64,000 bases of DNA from Lachnospiraceae bacterium. GTDB taxonomy: Bacteria; Bacillota; Clostridia; Lachnospirales; Lachnospiraceae. The notes under the pieces were generated by a model that was given only the letters and a program-made list of their open reading frames with translations, ran no database searches and was not told where the DNA came from. The stretch is from positions 36,369 through 100,368 of the forward strand of contig JAJQDT010000110.1 in the NCBI GenBank assembly GCA_021202075.1, read 5' to 3'. Positions 57,194 to 64,000 of this stretch are shown here, one piece after another (position 1 is the stretch's first letter; every line of letters starts with the position of its first letter). The position numbers were made by a program, and so were the translations under genes.

Positions 57194-58369
57194 ATGAGCG
57201 ATCTTGTAATAAAAGCGGTGGATGCTGTTCTGAAAGGGGATTCCGCATACTGCAAGTTTCTGTCTGCTAATGACAGTGGGGAAACTGGCGGTCATCAGTC
57301 CGGCATACTGATCTCAAAAACAGCCAAAGATATGCTGTATACAGATCAGGAATTGAGAGAAAACCATATATTGAAGAAGACCGGTTCCATAAAATGGCAG
57401 GATGATTTCACCACTGGATGCACCTTTACGTGGTATGAGAGCAAGGGGGAACTGCGAATTACCGGGTTCGGACGGGGATTCCAGTTCCGCCATCCGGATT
57501 ATACAGGTGCGCTTTTTGTAATGGTTAAGGACAGATCCGGTGAATATCAGGGGTTTATCTTTAATACGGATGACATGATTCAGGAGTTTCTGGATTCTTT
57601 TGGCCTTTCTCCTGCTGAGACGAACCGGCCGATTGAAATAAACCGCATCAATCCGGAAATACACGAAAAGCGTGCAATAGATCATTTTATTTCCGGTCTG
57701 GGCGGCGAATTTCCGTCATCCTCGGAAATGTCCCGGGCAGCAAGAATAATCCAGTATGATGTCTTTTTAAACCGGCCTCTGGCAATAAAGGATCCGGACG
57801 CAATTCTTTTAAAATGGACAGAGGAAGAATATCGTCTGTTCCGTGCAATCGAGCATTCAAAGTATGGTGATATTGTAGCCCGTGGTTTTCAGTCAATGGA
57901 TGATTTTTTGGCTTTGGCAAATCAGGTCTTAAACCGAAGAAAAAGCAGAGCCGGAAAAAGCCTGGAGCATCATCTTGCAGCAATATTTGATGAAAATAAG
58001 ATCCAGTATACAGCCCAAGCTGTAACTGAGGGAAATAAGAAACCGGATTTCCTTTTCCCGTCTGAGGCGGCATACCATGATATGACTTTTTCAGTGGATA
58101 AGCTGTGTACACTGGCTGCGAAAACCACCTGTAAGGACAGGTGGAGACAGATCCTGAATGAAGCGGACCGGCTACGGGATGAAAACAAATACCTGTGCAC
58201 CATGCAGCAGGGTATCTCCGCAGCACAGATGGACGAGATGCAGGCGGAAAAAGTGATCCTTGTTGTGCCTAAAGATTATATTGCAGCGTATCCAAAAGAC
58301 AGACGGGAACGAATCTGGACCGTTGGGAAATTTGTAAATTATGTGAAAGAAATGGAAGGTCTGCTTTAA
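57194..58369 (+). CDS. EcoRII-like type II restriction endonuclease
   Basis: A 391-residue endonuclease. The N-terminal half resembles the EcoRII effector-binding domain (CKFLSANDSGETGGHQSGIL, with the family's NDxGxTGGHQSG). The C-terminal half is the catalytic EcoRII-C domain: NKKPDFLFPSEAAYHDMTFS followed by LAAKTTCKDRWRQI, which holds the PD...K active site. Such enzymes need two copies of the site for cleavage (type IIE). EcoRII itself cuts CCWGG; relatives cut CCNGG. The start codon follows the methyltransferase stop with no gap, and its own stop overlaps the start of vsr. Confidence 0.9.
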   Translation: MSDLVIKAVDAVLKGDSAYCKFLSANDSGETGGHQSGILISKTAKDMLYTDQELRENHILKKTGSIKWQDDFTTGCTFTWYESKGELRITGFGRGFQFRHPDYTGALFVMVKDRSGEYQGFIFNTDDMIQEFLDSFGLSPAETNRPIEINRINPEIHEKRAIDHFISGLGGEFPSSSEMSRAARIIQYDVFLNRPLAIKDPDAILLKWTEEEYRLFRAIEHSKYGDIVARGFQSMDDFLALANQVLNRRKSRAGKSLEHHLAAIFDENKIQYTAQAVTEGNKKPDFLFPSEAAYHDMTFSVDKLCTLAAKTTCKDRWRQILNEADRLRDENKYLCTMQQGISAAQMDEMQAEKVILVVPKDYIAAYPKDRRERIWTVGKFVNYVKEMEGLL

Positions 58370-58824
58370 TGGCTGATATAAAGTCTCCGGAGGAAAGAAG
58401 CAGGAATATGTCCAAAATCCGGAGCAAGAATACGAAACCGGAGGAATACATCAGAAAAAAACTGTTTCATATGGGCTACCGCTACCGAAAAAACGTCAGC
58501 ACCGTATATGGTCATCCGGATGCATGGCTGCCCAAATATAATACCGCACTGTTCGTTCATGGCTGCTTCTGGCATCGGCATGAAGGCTGCAAGTACGCAT
58601 ATATGCCAAAGAGCAGGGTGGAATTCTGGCAGGAAAAGTTCCGCAGAAATGTTGATCGGGACGCTGTCGTGAAAGAGAGGCTTCAGGAACAGGAAATTCG
58701 TGTCCTGATTGTGTGGGAATGTACAGTCAGGAAGATGATGAAATCCACGGAGAAAGAGCAGGAAACACTTTCTATGATTTCTGACTTCCTTCAGTCTTCA
58801 TCCAGTAATTATGAAGAACTATAA
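58369..58824 (+). CDS. vsr: Very-short-patch mismatch endonuclease Vsr
   Basis: A 151-residue endonuclease that nicks T:G mismatches arising by deamination of methylated C. It shows the full signature: SPEERSRNMSKIRSKNTKPE, the GHPDAWLPKYNTALFVHGCF block with the active-site Asp, and CFWHRHEGCKYAYMPKSRVE with FWQEKFRRNVDRD. It overlaps the stop of the restriction gene by one base (TAATG). Vsr is usually paired with Dcm/EcoRII-like CCWGG methylation, which supports the specificity of this cluster. Confidence 0.95.
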   Translation: MADIKSPEERSRNMSKIRSKNTKPEEYIRKKLFHMGYRYRKNVSTVYGHPDAWLPKYNTALFVHGCFWHRHEGCKYAYMPKSRVEFWQEKFRRNVDRDAVVKERLQEQEIRVLIVWECTVRKMMKSTEKEQETLSMISDFLQSSSSNYEEL

Positions 58825-58948
58825 CAAAAAGCAATAACGCCTTTCCCTTACTGCCCTTACAGCATAAGTTGTTGCTTACCATAATGCCCATTAGATAGAA
58901 TTGCGGCAATGTATTCCTTCTCACTGTTCCACGCCAAATCTGTTTTCG

Positions 58949-59076
58949 GACGCATTGGACACATTGGACACGGAATTTCCACTTCAGTAAATTTTTCAAA
59001 AAAAAGCCATGGAAATTACAATAAACATTAGAGGAAGTTCAGTTTTGACGTCCAACGCGTCCATGGCGTCCATGGC
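58949..59076. repeat. Two inverted blocks of 9-bp repeats, candidate replication origin
   Basis: Left block (58949-58975): GGACGCATT, GGACACATT, GGACACGGA. Right block (59050-59076), in opposite orientation: GTCCAACGC, GTCCATGGC, GTCCATGGC. Between them is an AT-rich stretch with TTTTTCAAAAAAAAG. The set lies at the 3' end of the primase-helicase gene. Iteron blocks flanking an AT-rich core are typical of origins used by P4-type primases. The gap 58825-59198 contains no gene. Confidence 0.5.
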
Positions 59077-59198
59077 AGGCGGGTACTGGATGCATAGGCC
59101 ATATGCTTTTCCCATTTAGGAGTTCATCCATAACCCGCCATTTATTTTGTATGCGCATCTTCTCCTACGCCAATCCGTTGTGACTGGCAAAGGCCCGC

Positions 59199-61370
59199 CT
59201 ATTTTTCCTTTGTATCTGCCGGGTGCTGACGCTGTGTCATTGAATCAAGCTGGATTCCCTTCAGAACCCGGCGTCTTCCCGACGTATCCTTGTCACCCTT
59301 TTTTACCTTACATGAAGACGCCAGTTCATTCACAAACTTTTTCAGCTGACATGCCACCATTCCATTGTCAGAACAGTATTTCTCATATGCCTTGTACAAC
59401 TCCAATGAGTATACTGACTCCTTCCCATTTGGATATAACGTACAGCAATCCCTGACGAAAGAAAGTACTGAGCTCGACTCTTCCCGATAATTCTGCAATT
59501 CAGACTTGTTCTTCTCCACTTCTGAAAAAGTAAATCGATTGTCCAGCAGTCTTTTCAGGCCCTTCAAAGCAAAAAGAAAAATGCCATCCGTCTCAGCCCG
59601 AAGCTTATCCAAAAATTCCGGATCCCGTTTTTCCGGTGGAACTGCATGATTGAACCTTATAATAATCAGGCGGCGGTAAAAACCTTCCGACCGGTCTCCA
59701 TAGTTTAACGGAATATTGTTACACGAAAACAACAGTCTCGCCGTATTCTGAAACGAAAACGGGTTTTTGTTTTTCTTTTCAACAGTCAGAAAATCTTCAC
59801 CCACTAATGCTTTGAAGATACCATTATCCTCAATATTCGCAGTCGGGAGATCCGCAAAAATATTGGCCAGTTTTCCAAAAAGCTCGGCTGTCTTGAACCT
59901 CTCGTTAAGAGACTGCCAGGCCACGTTTGACACATTCTTCGTGCCTAGAAGAATTTCATTCAGGACTCGTAATAAAATGGATTTCCCCGCATCTGCCGCC
60001 CCAACGATAATGAAACATTTTTGTGCATTGTTTACTGGGATCAGGAAGTATCCGAGCATCTCCTGTATCAGATTTACCTGCTCCATATCGCCTTCCATCG
60101 AATCAACAAGAAATTTCTTAAACTGAGGACAGTCTGCCTTGCTGTCATATGAAACTTCCAGCCTTATAGTTGAAAGATAATCCGGTGTGTGCTCCATCAA
60201 AACATTCTCACGTACATCATATAATCCATTTTTGACATTAATGATGTATGGATTCGCATTTAAATCCTGTATCGGATGCAATACCCGTAATTTCCACTGC
60301 TTCTGTGCATCAACGATATACGCCGTTTTCGACTCTCTGTCCAACAACTGCTCCTGAACAAGATGCTGAACTTCATCTTCTGATATTTCAACATATACCC
60401 CATCCCTGTATTCAAGGTACTGTTCAGCAGCATAAATGATATGCTGTCTCTCTGACATTACCTTTGCTAAAACCCCCGGAAGGAACCGAAGCGTCCTCTT
60501 CTCTGTCACCTCATACCATTCTGGAATTTCTTTTTCCTTCCTGATTTTATGGCTGTTCGCCTTTGTCCGCTGCTCCTTATGTATCTCCCTGTATTTTGCC
60601 TGGAGCATCCGTAACGAATCCGCGCCAAACCTGAAATGCTGCCTGATATTATCATTAATGATGCCATGCGCAATCACCTCTCCCTGATTAAACAGGTAAT
60701 TCTGAATAAAGGCCTCAGCTGCCTGTAAATCATCTATCATCTTTCCCGTTACAGGAAGCGCTTCCACAATTTCAACCAGCTTGTCTGTCGGAATCGGCAG
60801 GTAACATAAACCAGCCGGTGATTTCGCTTCGCAATTCCCTTCTGCGTATTTAGAGCATTCATATCCCTTTTCGCAGATGGTCTTGCAGGTCATCGGCTTT
60901 GTTCCGCTTTTCAGGAAATGGTTAATCTTCTTCTGCGTCTCGACCTCTGTATATTCTGGATATGATTTTGACAGCTGGTGGATCAGTTCTGTCCCGCCAT
61001 CAAATACTGCAAGATTAGTAATCATTGCATACCAATCGTACTCCGAGAGAGTTTTTGCATCAGCCTTACAATGCTGTAAAAACAGACAGTTCTGCATTAC
61101 TAAAGCCAGCCCTCTTTCACTCCCGGATTTCTTCTCTACCTTCAGTTCTTTAACTGTGGGTAAAACTTCTGAAAGCTGATCCTGGGAATACTTACGTTCC
61201 GGGTGAAAGCTTGTACAAACAACCTCAACAGGCGTCTCCTTTTTACAGTGATTGAAACCAGGAAGACGCATCACCCGAGACTCATTGACGCACATTTTAT
61301 CCCCGTCAAAATACTTAACCAGTTGCTCCTGAATTTCCCTGAATCTCTCAACGCGTGCGGTCGAGTCCAT
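59199..61370 (-). CDS. Primase-helicase (D5/P4 type), C-terminal part
   Basis: A 723-residue open frame, the helicase half of a phage/plasmid-type primase-helicase. It contains the D5-N like region (LLDRESKTAYIVDAQKQWKL, NPYIINVKNGLYDV), the SF3 helicase P-loop (CFIIVGAADAGKSILLRVLN), Walker B/C motifs (NIFADLPTANIEDNG, LLFSCNNIPLNYGDRSEGFY with RRLIIIRF), and a C-terminal winged-helix part. The frame's first Met is internal to the primase domain (the family's YWF-MDST segment lies exactly here). The upstream part is encoded at 61756-61383 in another frame, so translation of the full protein needs a -1 shift. Confidence 0.85.
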   Translation of the reverse strand: MDSTARVERFREIQEQLVKYFDGDKMCVNESRVMRLPGFNHCKKETPVEVVCTSFHPERKYSQDQLSEVLPTVKELKVEKKSGSERGLALVMQNCLFLQHCKADAKTLSEYDWYAMITNLAVFDGGTELIHQLSKSYPEYTEVETQKKINHFLKSGTKPMTCKTICEKGYECSKYAEGNCEAKSPAGLCYLPIPTDKLVEIVEALPVTGKMIDDLQAAEAFIQNYLFNQGEVIAHGIINDNIRQHFRFGADSLRMLQAKYREIHKEQRTKANSHKIRKEKEIPEWYEVTEKRTLRFLPGVLAKVMSERQHIIYAAEQYLEYRDGVYVEISEDEVQHLVQEQLLDRESKTAYIVDAQKQWKLRVLHPIQDLNANPYIINVKNGLYDVRENVLMEHTPDYLSTIRLEVSYDSKADCPQFKKFLVDSMEGDMEQVNLIQEMLGYFLIPVNNAQKCFIIVGAADAGKSILLRVLNEILLGTKNVSNVAWQSLNERFKTAELFGKLANIFADLPTANIEDNGIFKALVGEDFLTVEKKNKNPFSFQNTARLLFSCNNIPLNYGDRSEGFYRRLIIIRFNHAVPPEKRDPEFLDKLRAETDGIFLFALKGLKRLLDNRFTFSEVEKNKSELQNYREESSSVLSFVRDCCTLYPNGKESVYSLELYKAYEKYCSDNGMVACQLKKFVNELASSCKVKKGDKDTSGRRRVLKGIQLDSMTQRQHPADTKEK

Positions 61371-61756
61371 GAACCAGTAAACAGTAATGACTTTTGCGTC
61401 CGAATAATCATCGATGGCGGAAGGGGAAAGCCATCAACCTTCATCTGCTGCTCGTCAAAACTGCCTTCATCCATTTCTACGAACTGTGCATTAATCCGTA
61501 TTATGGAAGCATCATCATTTCCCCCGTAATTAACAACGTAGAAAATCCCCCTGTTCTCTGCATTGTGCCTTTTCAGTTCTTCATTGACCGTTGAAAATTT
61601 GGCGCAATCGCAGGATATTTTTTTCCCTTTGAACGTACCCCCTTTCCTGTCGTCAAAAACCCGGATACAAACCTTCTCGTCCGGAGCAAACAGGCTGTTC
61701 AGCACATCACTTGCTGTTACATTTGTGGTTTTTGCTTCACTTGCATTTCCACTCAT
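61271..61756 (-). CDS. Primase-helicase, N-terminal part (frame shifts near 61385)
   Basis: This open frame begins MSGNASEAKTTNVTASDVLN and shows the RepB/Prim-Pol-like primase part: GIFYVVNYGGNDDASI, AQFVEMDEGSFDEQQMK, PPSMIIRTQKS. At RTQKSL the frame leaves homology and runs on to 61271 as nonsense. In the -1 frame the expected VYWFMDSTARVERFREIQEQ follows at once. GGAAAT stands about 10 bases before the ATG. The break could be a disabling mutation, a sequencing slip, or ribosomal frameshifting at the CAAAAG tract. Without the shift the primase domain is incomplete. Confidence 0.7.
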   Translation of the reverse strand: MSGNASEAKTTNVTASDVLNSLFAPDEKVCIRVFDDRKGGTFKGKKISCDCAKFSTVNEELKRHNAENRGIFYVVNYGGNDDASIIRINAQFVEMDEGSFDEQQMKVDGFPLPPSMIIRTQKSLLFTGSWTRPHALRDSGKFRSNWLSILTGIKCASMSLG

Positions 61757-61884
61757 ATTTCATTATTTCCTTTCCTATGTTGATCAGACACATTTCTGCG
61801 TTTTTTCCTGCGCCTGATATTTTCACGTTTCTGTAAAATGCATTATTTCTTTTGTATCTGCTATTAATGTGCTTCTATAAACCA

Positions 61885-61902
61885 CGTCTTAATTTTAAGA
61901 CG
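61885..61902. repeat. Short perfect palindrome after the polymerase gene
   Basis: CGTCTTAATTTTAAGACG is an 8+8 inverted repeat with a TT centre, 18 bases after the polymerase stop. There is no U-tract on the minus strand, so its use as a terminator is weak. The gap 61757-61919 has no gene. Confidence 0.35.
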
Positions 61903-61919
61903 GTATTGCTGCCTGTAAG

Positions 61920-63845
61920 TCATTCGTCCATTTCTTCCATTTCCCCGAAAGTTTGCCCTGCCGAAGCATTTGCAACCAGAGGAATGTCAAATTCCGGAAA
62001 TGGCTGCTGTACCATACATTCACGGACGAATGTTATTGCTTCTTCCAACCGGTTATCCGGTACTATAAACACCAGTTCATCATGAATTTGCAGAATCGGC
62101 CGAAGCCATAAGCGCTCTGGCAGCCCCCGTAAAATTCTGGCCATCGCCAATTTCAATATATCAGCCGCAGTTCCCTGTATTGGGGTATTTAATGCGCAGC
62201 GTTCTGCATATGCCTTATCCTTCCACACTTCTGATGTAATATTCGGAAGATATCTCCGCCTTCCAAGCCATGTTTCCGAATAGATTTGCCTTTCTGCAAT
62301 CCATTTCGTATCATTCTGCCAGCTCTCCAGGGACTTATATCCACGCTTTAAATTCCTTATAATTTGAGCACATTCATCCACTGTCTTATGTATCCCTGCC
62401 TCAAATTCCAATGTATTTTGCAGTCCTTTGGGAAACAGGCCATAAAACGTCCCAAAATTGACATTTTTTGCAATCGTTCTGCGCTCCTTGTACTCTGGCG
62501 ATTGCTTGTCCTTTGCCTCAGCAGGAGTAATGCCAAAAATAACTGCAGTAGTCTCCGCGTGAATATCACCATTGTTTCGATATGTTTCCATCATTCTTTC
62601 ATCTCTGCAATAAAACGCTCCAACACGCAGCTCAATTTGTGAAAAATCCAGCGAAAGAATTTTATATCCCTCAGGCACCCTGATAAAATTCCTTACTCCG
62701 ATTGGATCGTTCGTCATCCGCGGCATGTTCTGAAGGTTCGGATTTCTGCAGTTCATTCGTCCGGTGTCGGTAGACAATCCAAACATATCCGGATGAATAC
62801 AGCCCGTTACCGGATTAATATATTTCAGGTATCCATCAATGGACGTAGACTTGGCCTTATTCCATCCACGGTATTCCTGCACCAGCGTAAACAGCCGTGA
62901 CAAATCTTTTCTGTTTTTATCACACCATGCTTTCAAACGCTGCATCGACTCATCATCCACTGACTCACGGCCTGTTACTGTTTTTTTCAATACAGGCAAT
63001 TTCAAATCCCTGTACAAGTAATTCTTAAATGCCTGCGTAGAACAATTGGTCCCTATATTCACGTCTCCTGTTATAAAGAGTATCTCATTTCGGATGCGAT
63101 CTATTTCCGCTTCTGCTTCTTTCTTTTTCTGGTTTATCACTCCAGCATCTGCAGGAACTCCATTGCATTTCATAATCCCAATATAAACTGCAGCTTCACT
63201 TTCAATTTTCTCTGCGATGTACCGGTGGCATGGCAGAAACTGTTCAAACCAGTCATTGTATATATAATATAAACGAAGCGCAAAATCAGAATCTGCAGAA
63301 CCATACCGCACAGTCTCAGGATCATGCCCATCCAGTTCATCAAAATTTTTCCCATCTGTCACTTTAAGAAATGAGGGAAGTGCCTCACCACACACTTCCA
63401 TTGCCAGCTGTTTCAGGCCACATTCCGGTAATTTTCGAAAACAAAATGCCTCTTTCAAAGTAAGTTGTGCTGCACAAATCGTGTCATATACGGGCGGCTG
63501 TATAACAATTCCCCGCGCATAGGCCATCGATGATTCGAACGCAATGTTATGCGCTATCTTCACAATACCAGTGTCAGATAAAAATTCTGCAAGGAATTCA
63601 AAAAATCCTTTTTTGTCGATATTAGCACCCACAAGATGTTCAACCGGCACATAGATACCTGTCCCCTTCTCTACTGAAAATGAACATCCGCATATATGTG
63701 CCCTTGCCGAATCCAGTGCTGCCTTCTCCTCTTTCTTGTATGCCATATCAGGAGCCGTTTCAAAATCAAATGCAACCACTTTGCTTTGACCTATGTATTT
63801 CCGAATCTCTTCAACTGATGTTACACACGTATATCTCGTATCCAT
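61920..63845 (-). CDS. Family A DNA polymerase (phage/element type)
   Basis: A 641-residue DNA polymerase I-like enzyme. The 3'-5' exonuclease domain is intact in its key motifs: VVAFDFETAPD (Exo I), IAHNIAFESSMAY (Exo II) and the late YGSADSDFALRLY (Exo III). The polymerase domain has TDTGRMNCRNPNLQNMP, motif A LSLDFSQIELRVGAF, motif B RRTIAKNVNFGTFYGLF and motif C ILQIHDELVFIV. There is no 5' nuclease domain, as in phage enzymes. I start at MDTRYTCV, with GAGG upstream; GTG four codons earlier is also open. It will copy the element, together with the primase-helicase next to it. Confidence 0.92.
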   Translation of the reverse strand: MDTRYTCVTSVEEIRKYIGQSKVVAFDFETAPDMAYKKEEKAALDSARAHICGCSFSVEKGTGIYVPVEHLVGANIDKKGFFEFLAEFLSDTGIVKIAHNIAFESSMAYARGIVIQPPVYDTICAAQLTLKEAFCFRKLPECGLKQLAMEVCGEALPSFLKVTDGKNFDELDGHDPETVRYGSADSDFALRLYYIYNDWFEQFLPCHRYIAEKIESEAAVYIGIMKCNGVPADAGVINQKKKEAEAEIDRIRNEILFITGDVNIGTNCSTQAFKNYLYRDLKLPVLKKTVTGRESVDDESMQRLKAWCDKNRKDLSRLFTLVQEYRGWNKAKSTSIDGYLKYINPVTGCIHPDMFGLSTDTGRMNCRNPNLQNMPRMTNDPIGVRNFIRVPEGYKILSLDFSQIELRVGAFYCRDERMMETYRNNGDIHAETTAVIFGITPAEAKDKQSPEYKERRTIAKNVNFGTFYGLFPKGLQNTLEFEAGIHKTVDECAQIIRNLKRGYKSLESWQNDTKWIAERQIYSETWLGRRRYLPNITSEVWKDKAYAERCALNTPIQGTAADILKLAMARILRGLPERLWLRPILQIHDELVFIVPDNRLEEAITFVRECMVQQPFPEFDIPLVANASAGQTFGEMEEMDE

Positions 63846-64000
63846 CATATACCTCACTTTCTTTTACTTTTTTTCCAAAATCAGTGCCTATGTATAGTTA
63901 AAGAAGCCGCCAGTTCTATCTTGTGCCTCTCGTTATCCTATATATTTCGTTATGTCGGATTTTTCGGCCCGTGGAACTTTTCTTCGCAAAAATCTTTTCC

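Noticed and set aside
58949..59076. CRISPR-like spacing of repeats
   Set aside because: The units are only 9 bp and directly adjacent; the arrangement is of iterons.

Overview
The window looks like a piece of a gut Clostridia (Lachnospiraceae-type) chromosome that runs into a large integrated mobile element at about 44.4 kb. The assignment rests on AGGAGG-type ribosome binding sites, a CIRCE-like site at clpB, and several small families typical of Lachnospiraceae (DUF4250, DUF5348, DUF5688, DUF6809). By eye the host part is GC-rich at third codon positions, and the element is clearly more AT-rich.

Host part, mostly minus strand. The left edge cuts an L-arabinose isomerase gene. An alpha/beta esterase-like hydrolase, a foldase-like lipoprotein, a YibE/F membrane protein and a secreted purple-acid-phosphatase-like enzyme follow. 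At 7.1-8.8 kb a broken AAA-ATPase remnant and six exact-length 23-bp repeats lie in front of an intact ATPase/DUF4143 gene. Next comes a housekeeping block: mfd, pth, murF, an L,D-transpeptidase, a GH13 glycosidase, a DUF4250 protein, an ATPase/nuclease-like protein and clpB. From 26 to 29 kb there is a patchy area with an XRE repressor, an Rpn-like protein and two gene remnants.

From 29.2 to 40.2 kb, all on the minus strand, lies what appears to be a complete corrinoid-dependent demethylation system. It has two UroD-family methyltransferases, two B12-binding corrinoid proteins, a methyl-THF methyltransferase, a [2Fe-2S]/ASKHA corrinoid-reactivating protein, a PucR-type regulator, a DUF2284 protein and an unusual hydrolase-UPF0158 fusion. 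The expected work-flow is substrate-CH3 to corrinoid protein to tetrahydrofolate, as in acetogen O-demethylases. The substrate cannot be read from sequence. gdhA and an HtrA-type protease close the host part.

The mobile element starts at an integrase/excisionase pair (44.4-46.1 kb) and continues past the right edge. It carries small element-type genes (DUF5348, DUF6809, RadC/JAB, DUF5688), a DnaB-like ATPase, a second tyrosine recombinase behind a highly structured leader, a frameshifted serine resolvase, an LRR surface protein, an EcoRII-like restriction-modification system with Vsr, a primase-helicase with an apparent -1 frameshift, and a family A DNA polymerase. Two inverted blocks of 9-bp repeats flanking an AT-rich stretch beside the primase gene look like a replication origin.

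The most unusual theme is that several conserved host proteins (Mfd, MurF, GH13, PucR, the corrinoid activator, the foldase) carry in-frame low-complexity insertions, many made of short tandem repeats, at positions where the families are normally compact.
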